A stretch of DNA of 64,000 nt from Akebia trifoliata. Lineage: Eukaryota > Streptophyta > Magnoliopsida > Ranunculales > Lardizabalaceae. The stretch lies in NCBI GenBank assembly GCA_017979445.1, contig CM030717.1, forward strand, positions 16,417,288 through 16,481,287, read 5' to 3'. A model generated the notes under the pieces. That model searched no databases. It was not told the DNA's origin and worked only from the letters and a program-made list of their open reading frames with translations. The translations under genes and the position numbers were made by a program. Of this stretch, positions 23,438 through 34,110 are shown piece by piece (the first letter of the stretch is position 1; each line of letters begins with the position of its first letter).

Positions 23438-25560
23438 AAAGAGTTTAGAGAACTAACAAAAATCTATTGGGCACCGATTGACATTATCGGGGAGCCAGAG
23501 TAGTTCCAATGGTCATAATTTTCAAATTTCAAACTGTTAGAAAGGCTCTACCGACACTCTTGGTAAAGGATGAGTGCTTTCTACCAAAGGCTTTGGTAAA
23601 ATGCCAAGGGACCCCGATAGAATTATCAAAATACCCTTTTGGGGCATTTTGAGCTCTCGGGAAGTCCGATGATCAAACATTTCATGGATTTTTTTGATTT
23701 TATCAATATAAGATCCCCAAACTATCATCAAGGAATGGGAAGAGGTCTAATGAATGTAAAATTACCAAAATATCTTTTTAGGTATTTTTGGCTCTTAGAA
23801 GTTTCAATGATCGAACGGATCAAGGAATAAGATGTTCTTACCAATATGAGTCTACCTAACAATCAACTAGGTGTTGAAAAATGGTTTACGTGGTATCATT
23901 ACCTTTTAGGCTTAATGCACACACATTTAGAATATTTTGTTGAGACACTTGAGATTGATGGACTTTATCGAAAGTCTTCTCGTGTCTTCAAATGCAAACT
24001 GATACAACACACAACATACTCTCGGGATTGACAGAATATGAAATTAGCTAGGCAAACGACTTCAATCAAAATCTTAGATCAACTGAAGATAATCTATGGG
24101 GTCTCCAAGATAAGAAGTTGGAATTGACCATGCATGCAACACATATTAAGAGCGACATTGATCATTTAAACTAGCAACTCAATGCTATTAGCAAATAATG
24201 GGCCAAGAAAAGTATCATAGAAGAGTTCATATTCATCAAGGTGTAGACAGGGGTGAGCCATGGGAAAATTGCCCTCCTCAACTTTTTGGATTTTGTTTAC
24301 CCCCCTCTACATTTTGGTTAATATTAGAAATGCCCATCTATTTCCAATGGTCCCCCCCTCCTCCCCACTTTCCACTTTTTAACCCCCCCAAAAATTCTTC
24401 TGATTGATTTTAGGCACCCTTATATGTTTTGCTAAATATTTTAGAAATCATAGTGTGAAAATGTTCAATTTTTTTGGGTTTTAGACAACCCTCCCCCATT
24501 TTGGGGTATCAAACACCCTTGTTTGTTTTGGTGAATGTTTTAGATACCACTGACGTTTTCAAATTGATGTCATGCCCATTTACCTTGTTGTTCCTATCGC
24601 CTCAATTTTTTGGTTGATTGAGACATCCCCTCTATCAAATTGGTGAACATTTGAGATACCCTTGTGTTTTCAAATTGATGCCAAGCCCCTTTGACATTGA
24701 TCTTCATTCATAAACTAAAAAACCAACCTAAATATATTTTCAACCTTTAACAAAAAATCAATAATTTTTCTTTCTAAAACCCATCATTTTCAATCTCTTT
24801 GACTTAAGAAAACTAATTTTGATCTATTTAACCTCATCTTCAATCCCTCATTTCGAACATCGTCTTAATCTCTTGTAGTAAATTTTAAAATTTCCATAAA
24901 AAAACCTCATCATCTTCTATTTCAAAAATCTTACTCATTCTAAAGTAGATTAACTTTAAGGTTGACGTCTAGGATAACATTTTTTTCACTTATGAGACTG
25001 CGTACGATTGCTTTTGAGAAGAGAACTCAAAGTGCTTTCAATTTTAGGTTGTAGACAAGGGTAATGATATCAGTTTCCATTAGTCTACTAGAGAAGACCG
25101 AGGCCAAGGAAATAACTCATTTGTGAATATTTGAGATACCTATATTATTAAATCGCTGACATTGACCCCATGACTTGGGTTTTTTCTTATAGACTAATGA
25201 GGAATGATCTAAATGCCCTTTTTCTTCAACCTTTACAAAAAGCTGATTGCATTTTCTTCCCTAAATCAGTCATTTTCAAGATTTTCAATCTCAACTATAG
25301 TGGGGCCCCCTAGAAGAAAATCATGGCTCCGGCCCTGGGTGTCGGAGATATGGAAAGAATTGGTACCCATCCGAGAAGCACACGAGTAACATAAATGAAC
25401 AATAGCGGATAGTTGCTCCAGAATAACAACTACTACCGATAATGTTTAGAATCTCGAGGAAAACCTTAAGCCCATTGGTGATTCGTTGTAAGATTTAGTA
25501 GATTTAGGATTTCCTTTTTGAATTCTCCATTTTGAAATCTAATGTTGTATTTGACGACAA
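23438..25560 (+). pseudogene. Possible antisense ORF of G5, interrupted by a hAT element
   Basis: Two frames read like protein: 23639-23830 and 23846-24031 (LPNNQLGVEKWFTWYHYLLG). From about 24060 a helix-rich KIRSWN...IKSDIDHLN-QLNAISK stretch resumes after the hAT element as VSEIWKELVPIREAHE (25345 on). The order (globular part, then coiled coil) and the direction, running toward the integrase end of a minus-strand pol, match the antisense ORF of Tat elements. I cannot show homology to a named family. It may instead be an unrelated gene relic. Confidence 0.3.
24240..25345. mobile_element. Non-autonomous hAT-like element (1090 bp) with 8-bp target duplication
   Basis: The element spans 24248-25337. 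The left end CAGGGGTGAGCCATGGGAAA and the reverse complement of the right end, CAGGGCCGGAGCCATGATTT, form imperfect terminal repeats of the CAGGG-GGAGCC type common in plant hAT elements. Flanks GGTGTAGA (24240-24247) and GGTGTCGG (25338-25345) agree at 6 of 8 positions, as expected for an aged hAT duplication. The interior has C-runs (about 24350-24390) and degenerate internal copies of a GATACC...TTTTCAAATTGATG phrase near 24550 and 24660. No transposase is seen. Confidence 0.72.
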
Positions 25561-25850
25561 ATGATTGAAATATAGTTAATGTTCTTTGCTTATCAATATG
25601 ATCTTTTTATCAAGTTGTTCCTTCCTGCATAAGCACTTTATGAAAACTCCTAGTCTTTCTTAAGAGACTAACAATTGTTAGTTTGTCACAGTAAATTGTG
25701 TATAAGTAAGGAATATAATTAAAATGCAAAGTATTAATCATGAAAAAAAGGTAAAGTTTTGATTCATTCAAATTTAGTTGTTGTAGCATACAATTATTTT
25801 CGACAATGATTTGAAATTCAAGAATACAATATAGTTATAAAAAAAACAAA
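25346..25850. other. Spacer between the possible antisense ORF and G5 integrase
   Basis: AT-rich, without motif beyond the possible ORF tail ending near 25560. Probably the 3' untranslated region of G5. Confidence 0.35.
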
Positions 25851-25854
25851 TGTT

Positions 25855-26990
25855 TTACCAATAAAATTTCTTCAACAAATTGTCATTAATTGATTCTTGC
25901 ATTTTATTGACATGATAATCTATCAATCTATAATACTCTGATTTGAAAGCCTGTATCACAACAAAGGGGCCTGGTTCAAAATTTGGTACAAACTCAGTTT
26001 TAGTAGAATCGACATGTATGTAATCAATAACTTTTAGAACACAATCCCCTTCTCTGATACGTAATTTTTTCACATATTTCCCATACTTTGTATTGTTTGA
26101 ATGCTATACAAAACCATGTACGTCCGTGCCCGTAGTCATTTTTCATCCAATAAGTCGAGATTAGTTATTTGCAATTTGGTATATTCAACATTCCCAGTTT
26201 TTACGGTGTGCGCTTGTTAGTCTGGAAGTTGAATATTGCAATTTCATTGGCAAAACGCCTTCAACTCCGTAAACTAAAGAAAATGGTGTTTGTCTCATGG
26301 TAGTACGGATGGAAATACAGTAAGATCAAAGGTCATTAATCATTTTTAAGTCACAATCCCTTTGACTTTCATTCACTGTTTTCCCCAATATTTTGAGGAA
26401 GATCTTGTTTATAGATTCAGCTTGCCCATTTCCCACTAGATTATAAGTAGTGGATCGTACATGGAATACACCCAACCTTCTTAGAAGTGCTCTAGGCTCA
26501 CCTTAAAATTGTGAGCCATGATTTGTGACATTAGTTCGTGGTAGTCTGTAGCAAGCGACGATATTTTCCATGATGAAGTCTGCAACTACTTCGGAGGATG
26601 ATCTTCGTACAGGGATGGCTTCGAGTAAAATATTCAGTAGCTGTGAGAATCCACATGTGATTGTTGCTTGATGGCGGTGAAATTTTTTCGATTAAGTCTA
26701 GACCCCACATTTGAATAAGTCAATGTGCTTGTACTGGATGAAATTTGTTACCATGTAATCTAGAAATGCTAGAATGAATTTGGCAGGCTATGCATTTTCG
26801 AACAAAATTTTGACAATCCTTATGCATGGTTGGCCACTAGTAACCAACTCGTAAAATTTGAAATATGAGTTTGATGTTCCCCGCAAGTGCATTTGTGCAT
26901 TTTTGCCATGATGTTCATTCTTTCGTCATATGTCACATACCACCTATCACAACAACACACTGTTAAAACTTATTTTGTAAAGTATTCCAT
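25855..26990 (-). pseudogene. G5 integrase (Tat lineage), broken
   Basis: In minus-strand order: an HHCC-like region ending CQNFVRKCIACQ (about 26830-26780); a catalytic-core start around WGLDLIEKISPPSS (D visible) and WILTATEYFTR; then EAIPVRRSSSEVVADFIMEN and TNVTNHGSQF. The second catalytic Asp of the usual TDHG is Asn here. GNGQAESINK keeps a Glu at the third position. The C-terminus (25855-26073, 72 codons open) has IREGDCVLKVI, NFEPGPFVV and LLKKFYW. This follows the usual VGDLVL, NWEGPY, LKKYY order. Integrase inserts element cDNA; this copy is inactive through stops and the altered Asp. Confidence 0.75.
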
Positions 26991-27229
26991 CCATCAGCAC
27001 ATAATTAATGGCTTGTCTTTTAAGATTACGTGCTTGGAGTTTATCAGGATGCAATGCCCCTTTCTCTATATAATTATTCATAGACTGAAGCCATGGTATT
27101 TCTTACTCTATAACGACCAAAGTTTCTGCATTATCTACCATTTTCAAAATATTTGGCTTAAATCGATACAATTTCTTTTCCATATTACATTGATAGAAGC
27201 TTGTTCAACTTATTCATTCTAAAATTGGT

Positions 27230-27660
27230 TGCAATTGTGGCTAGTGAGTCTTTATGCGAATTTTTCCTTCTTGTTACATGTTCCATGCTGACATACTGAA
27301 AGCATTGCAGAATCCGAATGATCTTTTCGACATACGAGCAAAGGTGATCCTCTTTAACTAGAAACCATCTCTAAAACTGGAAGATTACCAAGTGAGAGTC
27401 CCCTACCATGTGCAAGTTCTGGATTTGACCTTCAATGGCCAACTCTAGTCCCATCACTATTGCCTCGTATTCTATCATGTTATTGGAACAATCAAAGTCC
27501 AATTTCTAAAAGAACTTTACTTCATCACTTGAAGGAGCTTTGAGAACAATTCCAATTCCTCCATCATGTAATTCTTCTATTAATTTTGAATCTATCAACC
27601 CTTTATTTCGTCGCGGTGACCCATCAAAGTGTAGTATCCAAGCTTACAGAACTAGGACAC
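27230..27660 (-). pseudogene. G5 archaeal-type RNase H
   Basis: The minus strand gives LHFDGSPRRNKG (first catalytic Asp), then SNNMIEYEAIVMGLELAIEG with the conserved Glu, GDSHLVIFQF with an Asp, and VKEDHLCSYVEKI. The order FDG, N--EYEA, GDS-LV matches the second RNase H of Tat elements. One or more stops fall between the first two motifs. Confidence 0.72.
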
Positions 27661-27726
27661 TACCATAAGGGTCAAGGCTTTCCATTTGAGTCAAAAATTG
27701 TTGTTTCCCCATAGATTCGTTGATTT

Positions 27727-28530
27727 CTAAAGTCTTGTTTTTTCATCTTTTAACCGACCCAAGACCAATTGTTGATCTGATACAAGACATTCAACTAGTA
27801 TGTCAGCTATAGCTTGCCCCTGAATAGCTTTTTGGGTTTTACATTGGATATTGAATTTAACTAATTTGATAAACCACCTCGTGAGTCTTCCTGTGAACAT
27901 AGGTTGATTTAGTAGATAACGAATTGGGTTAGTTTTAGTGATAAACCAATTTGTTTGTGACAAGAGGTAATGTCATAGTTTTTGGGTGGCAAAGACTAAG
28001 GCTAAACATAGGCGTTAGTTTATGTTGGGAAAAGAACTTGCTAAGATAATAAATTGATTTCTCGACTCCGTTGTCTTCTTGCGCCAATAACACTCCTGTG
28101 GAATTGTCAACATAGGATAAATATTATAATAGTGGTTTCCCTTCTATTAGAGACATTAATGTAAGAGGTTTAAGTAATTCTTCTCTTATTTGATTGATTG
28201 CAGTTTGACAATCATCATTCCATTCAAAAGCTGTAACTTTTTTTAATAGGCACATGATGGGCAATGCCTTTTCAGACTAGCTTGTGATGAAATGACGAAT
28301 ATACGAGATCTTTCCCAAAAAGCTTTTTTCTTGTTTAATTGATGTCGGTCATGGCATTTCTTTAATTGCCTTAAGTTTTGACAGATTAATCTCAATACCT
28401 TTATATTTGACAATGAAGCCTAGGATTTTATCGACGATGACTCCAAAAGCACACTTTAAAGGGTTTATTTTCAAAGACTTTACTCGAGAGCGGTCTAGTA
28501 CTTTCTTTAAAGCTAAAGCATGAGTCGAAT
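27727..28530 (-). pseudogene. G5 reverse transcriptase C-terminus and RNase H/connection
   Basis: Motifs in minus-strand order: HALALKKVLDRSRVKSLKIN then PLKCAFGV and KILGFIVKYKGIEI (thumb, about 28510-28350); GKISYIRHFI; EWNDDCQTA; a PLTLMSLIEGKPLL-like start of RNase H; and the 78-codon frame 27727-27963 with NPIRYLLNQPMFTGRLTRW and AIQGQAIADILVE. The RT palm with YxDD is missing or unreadable beyond 28530. Confidence 0.75.
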
Positions 28531-28599
28531 GAGTTTCTGAGCGAATGACGTCTTAGCTATGCCTTCGAGGGTCATTCTTATCTGATTATGATTTAGAAG

Positions 28600-29121
28600 G
28601 ATCTACATAGATAGTTTATAGTAAATTGGGCATAACTTTGTCATATGGACTTGTAATTTGACGATTCCAAAAATATTGGAAAGAGGACTTAGAAGGCTAC
28701 GCGACCGAATGCTTAGACGCTCATTTCACAACATGGATTGAGTGTAACCTATGAAAGCGTTTTGACATCATTTACCTCTTTGAAATCACAATCAAAGTTG
28801 AACATTGTATTTCTAAAATCTTTGACGAATAACTCTAATTCGATCGTGATTCTGAACTTGGGGTAGAAAAGAGTTTTAACATATTTAAGATTCCTAATCC
28901 AATTAGGAAGTAATTAGAATTTTGCTATTTTTAAACTTACTATAAATAGTATTATTATTTATAGTAAGTACGTCAATTAGAATAGAACTAGATTTTTGTT
29001 CTTTCTTCTTTTATAAATATCATTCGTAACTCCGTTTGGGGATAGAGAGAAAAATAATAAAGTAATTTCGTTTTCTCCAATTATTGGGTTTTATTCTTCA
29101 TATGAAATTTGTTTGGATTAA
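28600..29121 (+). repeat. G6 5' LTR (left boundary uncertain)
   Basis: The LTR must end just before the primer site at 29123. Upstream lies an AT-rich promoter-like stretch with TTTATAAATATC at 29010-29021 and an inverted ACTATAAATA/TATTTATAGT near 28950-28975. I could not place the TG start and found no second copy in the window, so the left end is a guess. Confidence 0.45.
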
Positions 29122-29122
29122 G

Positions 29123-29134
29123 TAGTATCAGAGC
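29123..29134 (+). other. Primer binding site, G6 (iMet-type)
   Basis: TAGTATCAGAGC differs from TGGTATCAGAGC by one G-to-A change. A gag frame follows about 45 bp downstream. Confidence 0.7.
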
Positions 29135-29177
29135 AAATCCAGATCCGGGAAGGAGAGGGTGGTTTATAGTCTCAACG

Positions 29178-29980
29178 CATGACCGGCACAAACAATCCGG
29201 TGAAGAACTTACTAATTCGTGCAAGTTCACAAGATAACGATAAATTTGACAAGTTAAAAAAGTAACTCGAAAACCTTATGAAGTTGTTGGAAAAGATAGC
29301 AGAAGGCTCGTTGACTAATAAAACCTCATGAAAAAACACTCTAAAAATAAATGAGCCATAACCAAAGGATAGCTATGGAGATAACGTTGCCTCTGATACT
29401 GAAAGAAACTCCGAAGATACTAGTAAGGATTCCACGAAAACTATGAAAATTGACATTAAAATTGATTTGCCTAAACTGGATGGATGGATTGGTTGACTAG
29501 AAACCTATTACACTTTAAATAAGTATTCTAGTACACAAAAGGTCAATTTTGCAAGTCTGAAATTGTCAAGTCATGCTCTCACAAGGTGGAAGTCGTACCG
29601 AAAACACCACGATATGGAAAAATTGACATGGATAAAATTCAAAGGTATGTTATAAAAGCAATTCTACCCCATAGGTTATGAGGATGAACGTTGGTACAAG
29701 TGGCAGTATCTCAGGCAGAAGTTTGGGCAGTCTGTACAAGAGTACACTACAAAATTTCACAATCAGACTTTTGTTCTAGATGTGGACGTCGATGACCATG
29801 TAGTTTTCATGAAGTACATTGGGGGTCTTGTGGAGTATATATGAAAAGAATTAAAGTTGTTCACTACAAAAACGATCAAAGACATCATAGTGAAGGCCAT
29901 CACCATTGAGGTGAGAAATAAGAAATCTGATAAGAAGAATTACAAGTCGAAATAGGAGAATAAGTTTGACTAGAAGGATG
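29178..29980 (+). pseudogene. G6 gag
   Basis: A frame starting MTGTNNPVKNL (29178) shows, after several stops, KIDIKIDLPKLDGWIG, then ETYYTLNKYSSTQKVNFASL, HALTRWKSY, KFKGML-KQFYP and RQKFGQSVQEYTTKF. This is the Retrotrans_gag pattern, where W---V..., F---L---F and LRQ----SV-EY--F occur in order, as in chromovirus gags. A basic Lys-rich tail follows. There are at least five in-frame stops. The zinc knuckle and protease are not seen before RT begins near 30110, so a deletion there is likely. Confidence 0.75.
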
Positions 29981-30109
29981 GCAAAAAGGGGGAGCAGATG
30001 AAGGAGGGATCGTCCTTAAAAAAAACTATTAAGACCATTTTAAACTTAGTCGGCATGTAAAAGATAAGTATTGTATTGTAGCAAAAACATAATATTAATA
30101 GAATGTGAT

Positions 30110-30444
30110 AACTGTGACATTATCCGCTATATCTTTGTCTCCTAAACAGCAATCCGAGATTGAGAAGCGACAGGAAGAATATACAAATTTATTTCAAGAC
30201 ATCAAAGGGTTGTCACCGCGAAGGGATGTAGAACATGATTTCCAATTGGTTGGTGACTCTCCTTGACCAAATTAGGGTTTGTATCGTGTATCGATCACAT
30301 AATTTGAAGAAATAAATAGGTAAATCGAAGAACTTCTTGAGTAAGGAGTTATCAAGCCCAGTTGTTTACCTTGTGGTTTGCCAGTGTTACTTGTACCGAA
30401 GAAAGACAACGGTTGGCTGATGTGTATTGATTTTCGAGCACTAT
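30110..30444 (+). pseudogene. G6 reverse transcriptase, N-terminal part
   Basis: The plus strand gives a KGLSPRRDVEHDF entry, EEINRQIEELLE-GVIKPS and [20 protein letters not shown], the start of the RT fingers/palm (family pattern: I-PS-SP--SPV--V-KKDG-WR-C-DYR-LN). At 30436-30444 the frame passes into Copia RNase H. The expected continuation is found inverted at 31405-31075. Confidence 0.78.
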
Positions 30445-30630
30445 AGAACGAAGCATATCGAGGTTGATTGTCATTTCATTAGAGAAAAGATCGTTTCTGG
30501 ACAGATTTGTACTTCCTTTGTTCCTACATCTCAACAACTCTCTGATGTTCTTACCAAAGGTGTTAGCAAAACCACCTTCGAAGGCGTCTTATCCAAGTTG
30601 GGCATTGTTGATATCCACGCACCAACTTGA
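30445..30630 (+). pseudogene. C7 RNase H C-terminus, displaced by inversion
   Basis: The plus strand reads RTKHIEVDCHFIREKIVSG, then TSFVPTSQQLSDVLTKG and a LGIVDIHAPT stop. This is the classic Ty1/Copia polyprotein end (RTKHI--D-HFIREKV, QLAD--TK). The rest of the Copia polyprotein is on the minus strand at 31412-35398, so this piece is in the wrong orientation. It is followed by a purine tract GAGGGGGAG and the 3' LTR. Confidence 0.85.
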
Positions 30631-30637
30631 GGGGGAG

Positions 30638-30745
30638 TGCTAAATAAGTTCATATGTCCTTTTAAGTCTTTTCTTTTACTTAGATTATGTAATACTTTTA
30701 AAGCCTAATTAGGGCTAATTAATCATTAATCAATTTTTTCTCTCA
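30638..30745 (+). repeat. C7 3' LTR (108 bp), inverted relative to the Copia body
   Basis: TGCTAAATAAG...TCTCTCA. Reverse-complement partner of 36265-36372, same length, closely similar. The flank GTTTT (AAAAC on the other strand) pairs with TAAAC next to the 5' LTR as a one-mismatch target duplication once the inversion is undone. Confidence 0.8.
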
Positions 30746-30756
30746 GTTTTAACTAT

Positions 30757-30788
30757 TTATTATATGTATATATATATATATATATATC
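30757..30788. repeat. (TA)n microsatellite
   Basis: An alternating TA run just right of the displaced Copia LTR. Confidence 0.85.
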
Positions 30789-30840
30789 GATCATGATTAA
30801 CAACCAATTATTTGGTTAACATGTTTTTTCTTATATAAGT

Positions 30841-31072
30841 TAAAGGTTTTGGAATGGGATGATTTCTATGGTGAGGAATTCATCCTCATCAAAAATCAAT
30901 CCATTTCGAAATTTCTAACCCAAGTTTATAAGTTGAAGAATCATTAATCATGCATTTTTTGTAAAGCATTTTGGAAAGGGTTAGAATTTTCAGAATGGGG
31001 TGACTTTTGGTAAGGAAGATTTCTACCCAAAGAAATCATCCTCACCTGTCCTAAAACTTCTAACCCATATAA
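30841..31072. repeat. Two palindromic hairpin modules
   Basis: Module a (about 30841-30925) and module b (about 30978-31072) are each imperfect palindromes. One arm reads GGGTTAGAATTTTCAGAATG (module b) or similar, and the other arm near its end CAAAACTTCTAACCC-like. Three related modules lie at 36400-36498, 36552-36655, and 36827-36877 joined to 40055-40090. The family is unknown; possibly a foldback or MITE-like element inserted in the G6 RT. Confidence 0.6.
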
Positions 31073-31074
31073 TA

Positions 31075-31405
31075 GTTGGCTCTTGATCCTACCCATATAT
31101 ACAATAACAAAATAATCGATAAATGGTGAGTACCTCATTCATTAGTCACATAAAGGTGGTTGGAGCGTTACATAATCCAAATAGCATAACTAACTACTCA
31201 AAAAGGCCTTGTTTGGTCTTAAAGGCAGTCTTCCAAGTATCTTATCCTCGAATTCTAACTTGGTGATAGTCGAATTTGAGATCCAGCTTTGTAAAATAAT
31301 GAGCTCCTTGAAGTTGATCCAACAGATCATCGATCTTCGATAGTATATATCAATTCTTAATAGTTATTTTATAAAAGTCAATTAATAAGATCTTGAGGTA
31401 CAAAA
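31075..31405 (-). pseudogene. G6 reverse transcriptase, middle part, inverted
   Basis: The minus strand gives KITIKN, KIDDLLDQLQGAHYFTKLDL, YHQVRIRG, WKTAFKTKQGLFE, LVMLFGLCNAPTTFM and then FIDYFVIVYMG. These are the RT palm motifs of chromoviruses (DDLLD-L-GA-YFSK-DL, MPFGL-NAP-TF). The frame is cut exactly where the YxDD motif should be completed, at the junction with hairpin module b. Orientation is opposite to the N-terminal part at 30110-30444. Confidence 0.82.
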
Positions 31406-31411
31406 CCTCAC

Positions 31412-32591
31412 ATACTCCAAGTGCCATAATTCTGTATTCTGACTCAATACTCGACTAAGAAACCACATCCTGTTTCTTATTGTGCCAAGTTACCAAGTTG
31501 CCACCAACTTTAGTACAGTACCCAAAAATAGACCATTTATCAGTTACTGAACTAGCATAATTTGCATCTGTCCATGCCTCAACCCGAAGGTGACCATGAT
31601 TACTATAAAAAATACCTCGACTAGGACATCATTTAAAATATTTAAGAATACGATAGACTGCAGTAAGATGAGATGTTCGATGCGAGTGCATAAACTGACT
31701 TACAACACTAACAACATAGGCAATGTCAAGGCGAGTCATAGACAAATAGATCAATTTTCCCACAAGACGCTGATACTGACCAATATCCTACAAACACTCC
31801 CCCTCAAAATAAACCAACTTGTGATTTTGTTCAATATCAGTATCAACGGGACGAGAGCCAAGCTGACCGGAGTCACTGAGTAAACCAAGGACATACTCAC
31901 GCTGAGAAATAAATATACCAGTCCGGGACCGTCCAACTTCAAGACCTAAAAAATAACGAAGATGCCCAAGATCCTTAATCTCAAATTGATGGCCTAAGTA
32001 AGTTTTTACCTCGGTAATACCATCATCATCATCTCCAATAAGAATAATATCATCCAGATAAACAATCAGAGCAACAATTTTATCCTGGGACTGACGCAAG
32101 AATAGAGTGTGATCAACAGAACTCTGATGGAATCCAAACTGATGCATGGCCATAGTAAAGTGCTCAGACCATGTGCGAGGAGATTGCTTCAGTCCATAAA
32201 AAGAACGACGAAGACGACAGACATGTGTAGGAGAAGTAGATGTAAGAAATCCAGGAAGTTGGATCATATAAACTTCTTCTTGAAGATCACCATTGAGAAA
32301 TGCATTCTTGACATCTAACTGATAGAGAGACCAACCTCAGATAGCGACAGCAGAAAGGAGAATGCGAATGGTGGTCATCTTGGCAGCCGGAGCCAATGTC
32401 TCCTGATAATCAATCTCATAAGTCTGAGCATAACCCTTGACCACCAGAAGGGCCTTATAATGAGCAATAGAACCATCTGGATTATGCTTAAGGGTGAAAA
32501 TCCAACGGCATCCCACAGTCTTCCTTCCAGGTGGAAGAGGAACAAGATCCCACATCTGAGTCTTTTCAAGAGCATTCAATTCATCAATCAT
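31412..32591 (-). pseudogene. C7 Copia reverse transcriptase and RNase H (N-terminal part)
   Basis: Minus-strand frames: MWDLVPLPPGRKTVGCRWIF, then GYAQTYEIDYQETLAPAAKM, LDVKNAFLNGDL, SFYGLKQSPRTW, and IVYLDDIILIGD with the YxDD catalytic Asp pair intact. EIKDLGHLRYFLGLEV and RLVGKLIYLSMTRLDIAYVV follow. RNase H follows with WTDANYASSVTDK and SSIESEYRIMA. The frame ends near 31412 in the middle of RNase H; its C-terminal part is at 30445-30630 in the other orientation. Only a few stops, so the copy is younger or less decayed than its neighbours. Confidence 0.9.
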
Positions 32592-32599
32592 AGTTGCTC

Positions 32600-33240
32600 G
32601 CTACTTAGGATGGGTAATAGCATCTACAACAGTAGTAAGAAGAAAAACAGCGAAAACAAAAGTAAGAAAACTCTGATAGGAGGGTGAGAGTGTAGAATTA
32701 GATACATAATTGAAATAGGATAAGTACAAGTACGCTTAACCTTATGAGTGGTAATAGGACGATCATCACAGGGAACAGATGGAGGCAAAGCTAGAGGCAA
32801 GGAAGCGAGCTGGTCTGATAGAGGAATGATGGCAGTATCACGTAGATGCCGAGAGAAAACTTGCAGGGGAGGATGTGACAAACTAATAAAGAGAGGAGAT
32901 GGAGAAACAAGTACGGGAAGTGGAAAAGGGACAGGGAGGGAATCATCAGGGGAGTCTAAGGGAAACTACTCAGATTAAATACCAACGGACCCATTATAGT
33001 ATAGGGTATGCTCAAAAAATGAAACATCCTAAGAAATGAAATGCCATTAAGAAGGAGGATGGTAACAATGATAGTTTTTTTGGGTAGAAGAATAACCCAA
33101 AAAAATATATTTTACGACCTTATGATCAAATTTAATACGAGTTTGGTTAAGAATTTGAACAAAACAGATGCACCTAAACACACTCGGAGACAGGGAAAAC
33201 ACGGGACTATTCGAATGGAGCTTAGAGAGGGGCGTGGCAA
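32600..33240 (-). pseudogene. C7 integrase-RT linker
   Basis: The Pro/Ser/Leu-rich frame 32624-32881 (HPPLQVFSRHLRDTAI, then SLPLALPPSVP) fits the variable linker between integrase and RT in Copia polyproteins. Several stops separate it from both neighbours. Confidence 0.55.
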
Positions 33241-33241
33241 A

Positions 33242-33820
33242 CTAAAGAACCTGAGAGGGGGTTTGATTAATAAGGTACACAACAATTAGAACAACATCAG
33301 CCCAATAGGATTGTGGCACATTCATACCAATAAAGATGGCACGGGCTAACTCTAGAATATGACAATTTTTTCGTTTTGAACGGCCATTTTGTTGATAGAT
33401 CTTAACATTGGACATTTGATGCTTAATGTCCGACTCTAAACGAAGTTGTAAGACCTCACTATAGATGTACTCACTACCATGATCAGAACAAAAGGTTTTA
33501 ATGGTATGACTAAACTGGGTATGAACCATAGTAAGAAATTGTTTGAAGATCCCACAAATTTTACTCTTGTGTTTCATAAGATAGACCCAATTAGTACGAC
33601 TGTGATCATCGATGAAGAAGACAAAATAACGAAAATCAAGAGTGGATGGGACGGGGAAAGGACCCCACACATCAAAATGAATTAGGTCAAACATAGCAGG
33701 TGCAATAGTATTCATACTAACAGGATAAAAAGAGCGCACATATTTAGCTAATTGACAAGTTTCACAAGAAAAATCAAGTAAATTATTATTATGAAATAAA
33801 GTAGGAAACATGTGTTTCAA
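33242..33820 (-). pseudogene. C7 integrase
   Basis: A 192-codon open frame. CETCQLAKYVRSFYPVS is the end of the HHCC/pre-integrase region. FDLIHFDVWGPFP carries the first catalytic Asp, FCSDHGSEY the second. The third motif, normally NGVAERKNRHLLE, reads NGRSKRKNCHILE, so the catalytic Glu is Lys. Integration activity is therefore predicted lost even though the frame is largely open. Confidence 0.87.
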
Positions 33821-34110
33821 ATAACCAAAAGAAATATAGCCTAAGCATAAATGCTAATGCATTACAAAAACCTTATTAGATTGACTATTAATACTACTAA
33901 GTTGAAAAATAGAATAGGTGCTCAGTGAACTAGGTACGTCTAAGAGATATAATCTATTTACTTTATGTCCAGTGCCAATCATCCTCTTCGACCCTAGATC
34001 CTAAAAGACACAATGAGAGGGATAAGAGGTTGCACAGCAGTTCAACTTTTTGGTAAAACTATTAACAGATATAAGATTAGTAGTAAGTTGAGGAACATAC
34101 AGTATGTTAG

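Larger units (their letters stand above)
25855..28530 (-). mobile_element. G5: Tat-lineage Gypsy pol fragment
   Basis: Contiguous minus-strand pol: end of RT (28530-28250), RNase H and its connection (28250-27730), a second RNase H of archaeal type (about 27640-27230), then integrase to 25855. Two RNase H domains in tandem are the hallmark of the Tat lineage. The part upstream of RT is replaced by the LTR of G6. No LTR of G5 was found; its 3' side is cut by G4 at 23432. Confidence 0.72.

Noticed and set aside
24350..24400. C-runs near 24350-24390 as a G-quadruplex promoter
   Set aside because: Lies inside the hAT-like element, and the C-runs are split irregularly; no downstream gene supports a promoter.
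26887..27222. 111-codon plus-strand ORF
   Set aside because: Shadow of the minus-strand region between G5 RNase H and integrase.
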